Shown: piece by piece, positions 43,110 through 51,588 of the stretch
Layout: every line of letters starts with the position of its first letter
Position numbering within the stretch: position 1 is the first letter of the stretch
From: Agathobaculum butyriciproducens
GTDB lineage: Bacteria > Bacillota > Clostridia > Oscillospirales > Butyricicoccaceae
Direction: 5' to 3'
Length of the DNA stretch: 64,000 nt
Assembly: GCA_003096535.1 (NCBI GenBank)
Contig: QEKJ01000009.1
Span: 24,129-88,128, forward strand
Notes under the pieces: model-generated
What the model saw: the letters and a program-made list of their open reading frames with translations, nothing else
Database searches by the model: none
Told to the model about the DNA's origin: nothing
Translations under genes and position numbers: made by a program

Positions 43110-44303
43110 TTACTCCTTGATCCATTCGTGGGTGAGCTTGCCGAGAATTTCGATGCCCTTGACGATCTGCTCATCGGTCGGGGTAGAATAGTTGAGGCGG
43201 AAGGCGTTGGACACCTGCTTTTCGTCTGCCAGGAACGCTGAGCCGGGCACGCAGAGTACACCGCGCTTAATCGCCTCGCGGACAAACGGCTGCGAATCCA
43301 TGCCGTCCGGCAGGAAGGCCATGGCGAACAGGCCGCCTTCCGGTTGCGAGAACGTGACCGCCGGATGGAAGGTGCGGCGCATGGTATCGAGCATGAGATT
43401 GCACTTTGCGCGGTATACGTCACGCGCTTTGTCAAGGTGCGCGGCAAAATCGTACTTGGTCATGTACTCATTGCAGACGTACTGGAACAGTACGTTAGAG
43501 TGCACATCGGTGGTCTGCTTGGCGATGGTCAGCGGCATGGTGAGCGATTTGTTGAACACGAGGAAGCCCAGTCGGAACGCCGGAGCCATCACCTTGGAAA
43601 AGCTGCCTGCGTACAGCACGCGGCCTTCGGTGTCCATCGACTTGATGGTCGGCACATCCTCGCCGGAGAAGCGCAGCTCGCCGTACGGGTTGTCCTCAAG
43701 GATGGCGATATCGTACTTGCACGCGAGTTCGTACACCTTTTTACGCTTTTCGAGCGTGGTCGTGATGCCGGACGGGTTCTGGAAGGACGGGATCGTGTAC
43801 AGCAGCTTGGCCTCGGGGTGTGCCTTGAGAGCGGCCTCGAGCGCATCCGTATCCATGCCGTCCTGCTGCATCGGAATGCCGATCAGCTTGGCGCCATACG
43901 AACGGAATGTGTTCAGGCAGCCGACAAAGGCCGGGTCCTCGGTCAGAATGACATCGCCTTCGTTTACCAGAACCTTGGTGGTCAGGTCGGCGCACTGCTG
44001 ACCGCCGGACAGGATGAACAGCTCATTGTTCTCGAAATCAAAACCCTGTGTGCGGGTGAGGTAGTCCTTCATCGTATCGCGCAGCGGCGTGTAGCCCTCG
44101 GACAGACCGTACTGCAGAACAGAGACCGGTGCGTTCTTCATGACGTCTGCGATGATGTCCGCAATCTCGGGCACCGGGAAGGTCTCTGCGGACGGGTTGC
44201 CGCCGCCAAACGAGATCATGTTCGGGTCCGCGCCGAGCTTGAACAGCTCACGGATGGCCGAGCCGTGCACATCGCTCATACGGTTGGAAATTTCATACTG
44301 CAT
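43110..44303 (-). CDS. PLP-dependent class I/II aminotransferase
   Basis: 397 residues, fold type I. The start is like that of 2-aminoadipate/MocR-related transaminases (MSDVHGSAIREL, ISFGGGNPS). PLP residues: Asn-Pro in SFQNPSG, Asp-Asn in LEDNPYGELR, and the Schiff-base Lys in GSFSKVMAPAFRLGF. Broad specificity for aromatic, branched-chain or 2-aminoadipate substrates is common in this subfamily. Forms a two-gene operon with the hydroxyacid dehydrogenase and has an attenuator-like hairpin in its leader. Confidence 0.9.
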   Translation of the reverse strand: MQYEISNRMSDVHGSAIRELFKLGADPNMISFGGGNPSAETFPVPEIADIIADVMKNAPVSVLQYGLSEGYTPLRDTMKDYLTRTQGFDFENNELFILSGGQQCADLTTKVLVNEGDVILTEDPAFVGCLNTFRSYGAKLIGIPMQQDGMDTDALEAALKAHPEAKLLYTIPSFQNPSGITTTLEKRKKVYELACKYDIAILEDNPYGELRFSGEDVPTIKSMDTEGRVLYAGSFSKVMAPAFRLGFLVFNKSLTMPLTIAKQTTDVHSNVLFQYVCNEYMTKYDFAAHLDKARDVYRAKCNLMLDTMRRTFHPAVTFSQPEGGLFAMAFLPDGMDSQPFVREAIKRGVLCVPGSAFLADEKQVSNAFRLNYSTPTDEQIVKGIEILGKLTHEWIKE

Positions 44304-44342
44304 ATCTATCGCTCCTGTTAAGATTTGGAATACAAGAAAACA

Positions 44343-44387
44343 AAAAGGTGCTGAAACCCCTTAGTCGGTAGGTTTCAGCGCCTTTGC
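44343..44387 (-). promoter_or_regulatory. Attenuator-like hairpin in the aminotransferase leader
   Basis: On the minus strand AAAGGCGCTGAAACC pairs with GGTTTCAGCACCTTT (one mismatch), followed by TTTTTGTTTTCTTG. The hairpin begins only about 6 bases behind the predicted transcription start, so most transcripts would end unless it is opened. Confidence 0.65.
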
Positions 44388-44397
44388 TGATGGTTCT

Positions 44398-44427
44398 ATT
44401 GTAAACCTGCACAAGAAATTTGTCCAA
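44398..44427 (-). promoter_or_regulatory. Promoter of the aminotransferase-dehydrogenase operon
   Basis: TTGGAC (44422-44427) and TACAAT (44398-44403) on the minus strand, spacing 18. Confidence 0.6.
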
Positions 44428-44474
44428 TATCTGTTGTTTATGACGATATAACGGGAAAGAATACATGCTATGCC

Positions 44475-44503
44475 TTGAAGAATCACGCAAAACCTGCGAT
44501 AAT
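44475..44503 (+). promoter_or_regulatory. Promoter of the GTPase-NYN fusion gene
   Basis: TTGAAG and GATAAT with 17-base spacing, about 25 bases before the ATG. Divergent from the aminotransferase promoter. Confidence 0.5.
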
Positions 44504-44527
44504 AGTAGGAGTTAGAATCACTCGAAC

Positions 44528-47113
44528 ATGAAAGCGAATTTTGCTATGAAACATATCTGTATTGGCATCACGGCGCACGTTGATGCCGGAAAAACCACTC
44601 TGTCGGAAGCCATGCTGTATCAGGCGGGTGCGCTGAAAAAATTAGGCCGTGTGGACCATCAGGATGCGTTCCTCGATACGTTTGCGCTCGAGCGCGCGCG
44701 CGGCATCACAATTTTCTCCAAGCAGGCGGAGTTCTCCCTGCCGCACACCGAGGTGACACTGCTGGACACGCCCGGTCACGTTGACTTTTCGGCGGAGATG
44801 GAGCGCACACTGCAGGTGCTCGACTGTGCGGTGCTGGTCATAAGCGGCACGGACGGCGTGCAGGCGCATACGGAAACGCTGTGGCGGCTGCTGACGCGGC
44901 AGGGAATCCCTACGTTTCTGTTCATCAACAAGATGGATTTGGACGGCGCAGACCGAAATGCACTCCTGCAGGAGCTGAAATCGCGGCTGGACAGCGGCTG
45001 CGTGGACTTCACTTCGACGGATACAATGGCAGAGGAGCTTGCCGTGTGCGATGAAGGTCTGCTCGAGCAGTACCTTGAGACAGGAATGGTGGATGACAGC
45101 CAGATTGCACAGCTGGTTGCGGAACGAAAAGCGTTCCCGTGCTACTTCGGCTCGGCGCTGGGACTGGACGGCGTGGACGCGCTGCTAGATGGTCTGGAAC
45201 GCTATCTTCCTGCACCGCAGTACGGCGCGGACTTCGGTGCGCGTGTGTTCAAAATCGCGCGTGACGCACAGGGCAACCGCCTGTCGTACTTGAAAATCAC
45301 CGGCGGTGCGCTTTCCGTGCGTGAGCAGCTTTCGGGCAGCGAGGACGGCGGCTGGCAGGAAAAGGTGAGCGGCATCCGCATCTACTCGGGTGAAAAATTC
45401 CGCACGGCCGAGCGCGTCGAGAGCGGCATGGTATGCGCCGTAACTGGGCTCACCCATACCCGTCCGGGTATGGGTCTTGGCGCGGAAGCCGGTGCGCTGC
45501 CGCCGGTTCTGGAACCCGTTCTCGGGTACCGCGTGTGCCTGCCGGAAGGGTGTGATGCGCATGTCATGCTGCGCAATCTGCGCCAGCTCGAGGAGGAGGA
45601 CCCGCAGCTTCGCGTGGTGTGGAACGAACGATTAGGCGAAATCCATTTGCAGCTCATGGGCGAGGTGCAGCTGGAAATCCTCACCAGCGTTATTGCGGAA
45701 CGCTTCGGCGAGGATGTGACCTTTGACGAGGGCAGTATCGTCTACCGTGAGACCATCACCGAGCCGGTGATCGGCATCGGCCATTTCGAGCCGCTGCGGC
45801 ATTACGCTGAGGTGCATCTGCTGCTTGAACCGGCAGAGCGCGGCAGCGGCATTCAACTGTCAACGGCGTGTCCGACCGATGTGCTCGACCTGAACTGGCA
45901 GCGATTGATCCTCACGCATCTGGCGGAAAAAACGCACTTGGGCGTGCTGACCGGTGCACCCATCACGGATGTGAAGATAACCATCCTTGCAGGCCGCGCA
46001 CACGTCAAGCACACGGAAGGCGGTGACTTCCGCGAGGCGACCTACCGCGCCGTCCGCAACGGCCTGATGCGCACCGAGAGCCTGCTGCTCGAGCCGTATT
46101 ACGTCTTCCGGCTGGAGCTGCCGGACGAGTGCGTCGGACGCGCCATGACCGACATTCAGCGAATGAACGGCACGTTCGAGCCGCCCGAGCAGGGTGCTCA
46201 CGGCTCGATTCTGACCGGAACGGCGCCGGTTTCCACCATGCGCAACTACTGGACCGAGGTTGCGGCGTACACCAAGGGACGCGGTCGGCTGTCGTGCACA
46301 CCGGACGGCTACGCACCCTGCCACAACGCGGAGGAAGTCATCTCGGCAGCCGCCTACGACCCGACCGCCGATGTGGAAAATACGCCGGATTCCGTGTTCT
46401 GTTCGCACGGTGCGGGCTACGTTGTCAAGTGGGATGAAGTGCCGGAGCACGCGCATGCGGATACCTCAAACGTGCTTAAACCTAAGGAAGAAGAGCCGGA
46501 ACAAGTCCGTCCGGTGCGTTCCTCCGGCACAGGCGGCGGAGACGGCTTCGGCGGCGATGCGGAACTGCGGGCCTTGTTTGAACGCACCTACGGTCCAGTC
46601 AAAAACCGCGGCTTTGAAGCCTTCCAGCAGAGCCGTAAAAAGGCCGCGACGCTCGAGCAGCTGTACGTCACCCGCATCCGTGAGGACGATTATCTGCTCG
46701 TGGACGGCTACAACATCATCTTCTCGTGGGACGAGCTGCGCGACATTGCCGCCCGTGATGTCAACGCCGCCCGCGAAGCGCTCGTCAACGTGCTGAGCAA
46801 TTATCAGGGCGTGCGCAGGTGTCATCTTATTCTCGTGTTCGATGCCTATAAGGTCAAAGGCGGCACCGGCTCGATCGAGCAGCGCGGCGGTATCCATATC
46901 GTGTACACCAAGGAGGCCGAAACCGCGGATATGTACATCGAGCAGGCCTCCTACGACCTGTCGCGCAAGCACCGTGTTCGTGTGGCTACATCGGACGGCA
47001 TGGAGCAGATGATTATTCTCGGCCATGGCGCGGAGCGTATCTCTGCGACCGAGCTGCACTGGGAAGTGGAGCAGGCCAATGAGCATATTGAGGCAATTCT
47101 GAAAAAATTGTAA
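44528..47113 (+). CDS. TetM/EF-G-like ribosomal GTPase fused to a YacP/Rae1-like NYN nuclease
   Basis: 861 residues. Residues 1-640 follow the ribosome-protection/EF-G order: G1 AHVDAGKTT (16-24), switch region RGITI, G3 DTPGH (80-84), G4 NKMD (134-137), then domains II-V, with domain V ending near GAGYVVKWDEV. A Glu/Gly-rich linker (about 640-690) leads to a NYN/PIN-like domain (720-861) with the acidic residues of YacP/Rae1: D726 (VDGYNI), D772 (VFDAYKVKG), E798/D801 (KEAETAD) and D823 (ATSDGMEQ). Rae1 cleaves mRNA in the ribosomal A site. The fusion therefore predicts a factor that docks by its GTPase part and cuts mRNA. It is not a typical Tet resistance gene. ATG 44546 is an alternative start. 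Confidence 0.9.
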   Translation: MKANFAMKHICIGITAHVDAGKTTLSEAMLYQAGALKKLGRVDHQDAFLDTFALERARGITIFSKQAEFSLPHTEVTLLDTPGHVDFSAEMERTLQVLDCAVLVISGTDGVQAHTETLWRLLTRQGIPTFLFINKMDLDGADRNALLQELKSRLDSGCVDFTSTDTMAEELAVCDEGLLEQYLETGMVDDSQIAQLVAERKAFPCYFGSALGLDGVDALLDGLERYLPAPQYGADFGARVFKIARDAQGNRLSYLKITGGALSVREQLSGSEDGGWQEKVSGIRIYSGEKFRTAERVESGMVCAVTGLTHTRPGMGLGAEAGALPPVLEPVLGYRVCLPEGCDAHVMLRNLRQLEEEDPQLRVVWNERLGEIHLQLMGEVQLEILTSVIAERFGEDVTFDEGSIVYRETITEPVIGIGHFEPLRHYAEVHLLLEPAERGSGIQLSTACPTDVLDLNWQRLILTHLAEKTHLGVLTGAPITDVKITILAGRAHVKHTEGGDFREATYRAVRNGLMRTESLLLEPYYVFRLELPDECVGRAMTDIQRMNGTFEPPEQGAHGSILTGTAPVSTMRNYWTEVAAYTKGRGRLSCTPDGYAPCHNAEEVISAAAYDPTADVENTPDSVFCSHGAGYVVKWDEVPEHAHADTSNVLKPKEEEPEQVRPVRSSGTGGGDGFGGDAELRALFERTYGPVKNRGFEAFQQSRKKAATLEQLYVTRIREDDYLLVDGYNIIFSWDELRDIAARDVNAAREALVNVLSNYQGVRRCHLILVFDAYKVKGGTGSIEQRGGIHIVYTKEAETADMYIEQASYDLSRKHRVRVATSDGMEQMIILGHGAERISATELHWEVEQANEHIEAILKKL

Positions 47114-47130
47114 ACAAAATCGGTTTGGAC

Positions 47131-47159
47131 TTGAATTCATAGTAAACCTGTGGTATATT
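47131..47159 (+). promoter_or_regulatory. Promoter of the Rrf2 regulator gene
   Basis: TTGAAT (47131-47136) and TATATT (47154-47159), spacing 17. Confidence 0.65.
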
Positions 47160-47182
47160 AGTGAAAAGGGGAATTTGCAACT

Positions 47183-47608
47183 ATGAAGATTTCAACCAAA
47201 GGAAGATATGCGCTTCGTCTGATGATCGACCTGGCGCAGCATGACGCAGGCGGCTACATTCCGCTGCGCGATATCTCCAAGCGACAGCAGATCTCAGCCA
47301 AGTATCTGGAGCAGATCGTGGTGCAGCTTTCGCGTGCGGGCTTTGTTATCTCGACGCGAGGCGCACAGGGCGGCTATCAGCTGGCGCGGCATCCTTCGGA
47401 GTATACCGTGGGCGATATTCTGCGTATTACCGAAGGCTCTCTTGCGCCGGTGGCGTGTTTGGAGCACGAGCCGGTGGACTGCGTGCGCGCGGAGGAGTGC
47501 ATCACGCTGAATTTCTGGCGCGGCCTGTATGATGCGATCAACAATTACGTTGATTCGGTCACGCTCGAGGATCTTGTCAATAACGGAACGCTTAATTTTT
47601 CCATCTAA
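47183..47608 (+). CDS. Rrf2 family transcriptional regulator
   Basis: 141 residues. Start MKISTKGRYALRLMIDLA and the winged helix (ISAKYLEQIVVQLSRAG) are Rrf2/IscR-like. Three cysteines (C92, C100, C106) lie in the region that holds the Fe-S cluster in IscR and its relatives, so it may sense iron-sulfur or redox state. No isc/suf or cysteine genes are adjacent; CymR-like function is possible too. It has its own promoter and terminator. Confidence 0.92.
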   Translation: MKISTKGRYALRLMIDLAQHDAGGYIPLRDISKRQQISAKYLEQIVVQLSRAGFVISTRGAQGGYQLARHPSEYTVGDILRITEGSLAPVACLEHEPVDCVRAEECITLNFWRGLYDAINNYVDSVTLEDLVNNGTLNFSI

Positions 47609-47611
47609 CGC

Positions 47612-47645
47612 AAAAAGACAGACGATTTTTCGTCTGTCTTTTTTT
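47612..47645 (+). terminator. Terminator of the Rrf2 gene
   Basis: AAAAGACAGACGA / TCGTCTGTCTTTT stem with seven T behind it. Confidence 0.92.
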
Positions 47646-47698
47646 CGTTCCATTCGGTTGAGTAATGGAGGATTATCCTCAGAGTGAAGAGCGGCTTC

Positions 47699-47825
47699 TT
47701 TTGACCTTCGGGCAATTTACCTTGTAAATCGCATGTGTAGCAGTACGCTATCTGTGAACTGCGAAAGGGTTGCGAAGCAAATGCAAGAATAACCCGACTG
47801 CCGTTCTCCTTTTCGGAGCGCAAAA
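47699..47825. repeat. R2 intergenic repeat, copy 1
   Basis: Shares several blocks in the same order with 62611-62762: a TTG-CC/GG-CAA hairpin with ACCTTGT behind it, ATGTGTAGCAGTACGCT, TCTGTGAACTGCGAAA, AACCCGACTGCCGTTC and CCTTTTCG. CTGCGAAAGG and CCTTTTCG can pair as an outer stem. It lies between the Rrf2 gene and the convergent flippase gene. No coding potential seen. Confidence 0.75.
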
Positions 47826-47863
47826 AAGGGAACGCCCCACAGACATTCCCCTTGCATATAAGC

Positions 47864-49282
47864 TTATGCTCGATGCAGCAGCTTTTTGACACTGAGCAGC
47901 ATCTCGCGGCTGTTGAGTGCCGCAACCGCGCCGAACAGTACAATCTGCCAGACGAGCCACAGCGGCGGCTCGAGCAGCATGAGTACGGACTGCACGGCAA
48001 GCAAAATCACGGTCAGCGTCAGGCGCGGCACCTTCCAGCGGACCGGCATGAACCGACGGCTGTCGATTGCACGGTACAGGAACAGAGCCACATAGCTGAT
48101 GAGCGTTGCCAGCGCCGCACCCGTGCCGCCCATCCGCGGGATGAGCAGGGCGTTCAGACCAATGTTAATAACCGCGGAGAACGCCGTGGACAGGAAGGAC
48201 GCGACCGTCTTCTTTTCCAGCAGGTACACGCTTTTCTGGAAGCTGGACAGGCAGTTGAAGCCCGCGCCGACCGCCAGAATCGGGATGAACGTCCAGCCGA
48301 TATAGTAGCTGGGCACGGCAAGCACGGTCATAGCCAGCTTGGCGCACATTACGCCGCCGGACGCGATGATGAACACGATGGACGAGTATGTGTTGCCGAC
48401 GTTCGAGAAGAACGTGATCTGTTCCTCCTTGGTGTTGTTGTTGACCATGGATATCTGCCATGCATCAACAAAGATGGACGCGACAAGCGCGATCAGTGTC
48501 GGCACACGGTAGGCAATCGAGTAGATGGCGCTGACTGCGGTATCCTGCATGGAAGCGAGGAACACCTGATCCGAGAAGCCGATAATATACACGAGAATCG
48601 CATCCGGCACGAGCGGCAGCGAGTACGCCAGCATTCCGCGCCACAGGTGTGTGTCCAGACGCTTGAGCTTGACGTACTTCCACAAACCGGCGATAATGAA
48701 CAGGCAAACAGTGGAAAGTGCGTCCGAGCAGATGATGGAGAACACATAGCCGAGGATGTTCCAACGGAACACCTTCAGGTAGAGGATGTTCAGCATGATG
48801 GTGACGAACGTACGGAAAATGCCGTCGATCGCGTACAGGCGGACGTGTCCAAGCGCGCGGATGAACTGGCTGCACACATTCTGCGTGCACGAGGTCAGAA
48901 CATACAGGTAGATGATCCACTGATACTCAAGCAGTGAGCCGGTAACACCCGCCGAGGTGTTATAGTGGATGAGACTCAGCAGAGGATGGAACGGCAGTGC
49001 GATAATAAAGCCGCACAGCACGGTCACAAGCGCAATGGTAAACACACTGCGCTTGTAATACTTGCGCTCAAGTCCGTAGCGGATGACCGCCTGTCCGATG
49101 GACAGCGACACCACCGGATACAGAATGCTGGTGGTCTTGATGATCAGGTCAGCGACACCCATTTCATCCTGCGTCATCATGCCAGTGTAGAAACGCAGCA
49201 TGAGGATAACGAGAATCTTGGAACTGAACGTGCCTATCGCGAAGATAAAGGTATTGCCGAGAAGGCGTTTGTATTGATTCAT
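47864..49282 (-). CDS. Polysaccharide/oligosaccharide flippase (Wzx-like, MOP superfamily)
   Basis: 472 residues with about 14 hydrophobic segments. The N-terminus NTFIFAIGTFSSKILVIL and the repeat symmetry fit the polysaccharide transporter branch of the MOP superfamily. It should flip undecaprenyl-linked glycans; the substrate is not known. ATG 49282 overlaps the PAP2 gene stop (ATGA). With a lipid phosphatase as partner gene, a role in wall or exopolysaccharide lipid cycling is likely. Confidence 0.88.
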   Translation of the reverse strand: MNQYKRLLGNTFIFAIGTFSSKILVILMLRFYTGMMTQDEMGVADLIIKTTSILYPVVSLSIGQAVIRYGLERKYYKRSVFTIALVTVLCGFIIALPFHPLLSLIHYNTSAGVTGSLLEYQWIIYLYVLTSCTQNVCSQFIRALGHVRLYAIDGIFRTFVTIMLNILYLKVFRWNILGYVFSIICSDALSTVCLFIIAGLWKYVKLKRLDTHLWRGMLAYSLPLVPDAILVYIIGFSDQVFLASMQDTAVSAIYSIAYRVPTLIALVASIFVDAWQISMVNNNTKEEQITFFSNVGNTYSSIVFIIASGGVMCAKLAMTVLAVPSYYIGWTFIPILAVGAGFNCLSSFQKSVYLLEKKTVASFLSTAFSAVINIGLNALLIPRMGGTGAALATLISYVALFLYRAIDSRRFMPVRWKVPRLTLTVILLAVQSVLMLLEPPLWLVWQIVLFGAVAALNSREMLLSVKKLLHRA

Positions 49283-49854
49283 TTTTTGCCCTTTCTCAGC
49301 CGGAGTGTGTGGCACTGGTCGGTAACGCGGTCGGTCAGCCATGCAGCGATGATGCCGCACAGCACGCCGATGACCGCACCGGTCAGTACGTCGGTCGGGT
49401 AATGGACGCTGGCATACAGCCGTGAAAACGCAATGGCTGCCGCCAGCAGAAAGGCCAGAAAACCGGTCTTATGGTGGAAGAAGTACAGCGCCGAAGCTGC
49501 CGCAAACGAGCTGAGCGTGTGCCCGGACGGAAACGACCACGGGTCCTCCGGAACGAGCAGCGCCGTCAGGTCGGTGTGGGTGACAAACGGACGCGGCCGC
49601 ATGACAAGGTTCTTGAGGAACACATTGCCAAGCAGAAAACCGACGCCGAGCGCGATCAGCATCGCCGCGCCGGCGCGGCGTGTTCGCCGGAAGAACAGCA
49701 GCAGTACGGCAAGCGTAATCCAGACAGCACCATAGCTGCCCAGCAGGGAGAACACCTTCCAGACCGTGTCGGACAGACCACCGCGCCAGTGCTCCGAGAT
49801 GTACGCGAGAACGCCGTAGTCAACTGAATGCACAATATCGAGCAGAATATCCAT
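49279..49854 (-). CDS. PAP2 family membrane phosphatase
   Basis: 191 residues, about five to six membrane helices. All three phosphatase motifs are present: KNLVMRPRP, PSGH and SRLYASVHYPTDV. Members dephosphorylate undecaprenyl diphosphate or phosphatidylglycerol phosphate. Coupled to the downstream flippase gene by a 4-base overlap, which favours a lipid carrier recycling job. Confidence 0.92.
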   Translation of the reverse strand: MDILLDIVHSVDYGVLAYISEHWRGGLSDTVWKVFSLLGSYGAVWITLAVLLLFFRRTRRAGAAMLIALGVGFLLGNVFLKNLVMRPRPFVTHTDLTALLVPEDPWSFPSGHTLSSFAAASALYFFHHKTGFLAFLLAAAIAFSRLYASVHYPTDVLTGAVIGVLCGIIAAWLTDRVTDQCHTLRLRKGKK

Positions 49855-49931
49855 TTACCGGAATCGCCGCCTTTCAGGAGAGTAGAAGTTGTTTTTATGG
49901 CCAAGGGATGGTTATGAAAACAGCTTCTCGG

Positions 49932-51119
49932 TTATTTTTCGGAAGCAGAACGGTCTACTTTGTCCACGATGAGGGCAATCGCCTGGTCGCCGGTGACGTT
50001 GGTAGCAGTGCCGAAACTGTCCTGCGAGAAGTGCAGGGCAATGATAAGCTGCTGCATCGGGTCGGTGAAGCCGAGCATCGAGGTGATCAGGCCGAGTGCC
50101 GACATAACGCCGCCGCCCGGTACACCCGGAGCCGCAACCATGGTAACGCCCAGCATGAATACAAACGGAGCAAACATGGCAAAGGTCGGGTTCATGCCGC
50201 TTGCAAGCATGATACCCATCGAGCCGAGTACGAGGCAGATGGTATCACCGTTGAGGTTGATGGTAGCGCACAGCGGAACGACAAAGTCGGCAACGTCGTT
50301 GTTGATGTTGTTATTATATGCACAGTTCAGTGCAATCGGAATAGTCGATGCAGACGACTGGGTGCCGAGTGCGGTAAAGTACGCTGGAGCGGCGTTCTTC
50401 ATGCTTTTGAAGTGATTCTTGCGGCAGACGATGCTTGCCAGACCAAACTGAGACAAGATGTACAGCAGCTGCAGCACAATAATGATAGCATACAGGGAAG
50501 CGAACATCTTGACGGTAGCCGCCAGACGGCCCTCGGCTGCGATGTTGGCGAACAGACCTGCGATGTGGATCGGAATCAGCGGAATGATAATGCGGCTGAG
50601 TACGCCGGTAACGATCTTCTGCAGATCGCGGAAAACGTTCAGCAGGGAATCGCCCTTGAGGTTTGCCATGCCGATGCCGAGCACGAATGCGAACACGAGC
50701 GCCGTCATAACGCCGAATATCGGGTCAACGGTGATGGTGAACAGCGGCTCAAAGGCGTTGCTCTCGAGTACATCGCCGGTGATGGGCTGAATCAGTCCCG
50801 GCAGAACGGCCTTGCCGATGAAGAAGGTCAGCAGACCGGAGATAACGGTTGTACCGTAGGCCAACAGCAGGGTCAGACCGAACAGACGGTTGGCCTTCTT
50901 GCCAAGCTCTGCCATGCCGACCGTGATGAACGACAGGATGATCAGCGGGATCATGAACGACAGGAAGGTCGAGAACAGCGAGGTAAAGGTTGCCAGCAGG
51001 CGGATGATGGTAACGAAGAACGCAGTGTCCGCGATGCCGAACCACTGTCCGCACATACCGATGAGGATACCGGCGATGATGCCGATAATCAGTCGAATTA
51101 ACAGTCCTAATTGTTTCAC
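49932..51119 (-). CDS. Dicarboxylate/amino acid:cation symporter (DAACS family)
   Basis: 395 residues. Eight helices plus two re-entrant loops: Ser-rich GTQSSASTIPIA (HP1), the NLNGDTIC segment of TM7 and AAPGVPGGGVM (HP2). It carries glutamate, aspartate, serine or C4-dicarboxylates with sodium or protons. The start is GTG 51119, nine bases behind GAGGAG; an ATG a few bases upstream is closed by a stop at once. R1 copy C lies about 180 bases upstream. Confidence 0.92.
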   Translation of the reverse strand: MKQLGLLIRLIIGIIAGILIGMCGQWFGIADTAFFVTIIRLLATFTSLFSTFLSFMIPLIILSFITVGMAELGKKANRLFGLTLLLAYGTTVISGLLTFFIGKAVLPGLIQPITGDVLESNAFEPLFTITVDPIFGVMTALVFAFVLGIGMANLKGDSLLNVFRDLQKIVTGVLSRIIIPLIPIHIAGLFANIAAEGRLAATVKMFASLYAIIIVLQLLYILSQFGLASIVCRKNHFKSMKNAAPAYFTALGTQSSASTIPIALNCAYNNNINNDVADFVVPLCATINLNGDTICLVLGSMGIMLASGMNPTFAMFAPFVFMLGVTMVAAPGVPGGGVMSALGLITSMLGFTDPMQQLIIALHFSQDSFGTATNVTGDQAIALIVDKVDRSASEK

Positions 51120-51299
51120 TTACATTTACTCCTCTTTTTCACAAAAAATTTTAGCATACTAATAATACTATATCAGAAAATACATCTGATAGCAAGTTAA
51201 AGCGACAGATTATGACGGCATATACCGAATTTATCCGAATTTGTGGTTGCTATCATGAATACAGGGCGCTATAATATAAAGGTGTACCTGTCGAATGGC

Positions 51300-51474
51300 T
51301 GTCGCGAAACCGTGGTTTCGCCGACAAGCAGGAACGGACCATAGACCGTTCCAAAGTCGTCCGAAAGTTCCCATGCGGAAACTTTCTCCCTCCGGATGTT
51401 AAAAAAGAGTGATATATGCTCCCTCTTTTTTGGAATTTGCACAGCAAATTCTATTTCATGCGCGCTTCGGCGTG
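51300..51474 (-). repeat. R1 multi-hairpin element, copy C (core only)
   Basis: On the minus strand: H1 (CACGC-CGAA-GCGCG, 51461-51474), H2 (GAATTTGC/GCAAATTC, 51433-51451), H3 (AAAAAAGAG/CTCTTTTTT, 51401-51431), H4 (GAAAGTTTCC/GGGAACTTTC, 51363-51386), H5 (GGAACGG/CCGTTCC, 51331-51352), H6 (TGTCGGCGAAACC/GGTTTCGCGACA, 51300-51326). H4 and the words GCGCGCATGAAAT and GAGGGAGAAAG are almost identical to copy A. No flanking terminator pair. The rest of 51120-51588 contains the symporter and vanW upstream regions. Confidence 0.8.
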
Positions 51475-51588
51475 GAAACATCAGACAAATGAAATACAGC
51501 ACAAAGGGGAAAGACGATGCATTTGACGTTTTCGTTACATCAGTAAACAATTTCAAGCATAGACATAGATTAGTTAAGAGGTATACTC

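Noticed and set aside
44343..44400. T-box or known riboswitch before the aminotransferase gene
   Set aside because: The hairpin starts within about 6 bases of the predicted start, leaving no room for an aptamer, and no known core motif is present.
44528..47113. Acquired tetracycline resistance gene (tetM/tetW)
   Set aside because: The GTPase half is TetM-like, but the protein is about 220 residues longer, ends in an NYN nuclease domain, has host-like base composition and no mobile element beside it.
49908..51101. 397-codon open frame on the plus strand opposite the DAACS symporter
   Set aside because: Low-complexity Gln/Asp/His/Arg-rich translation typical of antisense frames; the minus strand encodes a complete transporter.
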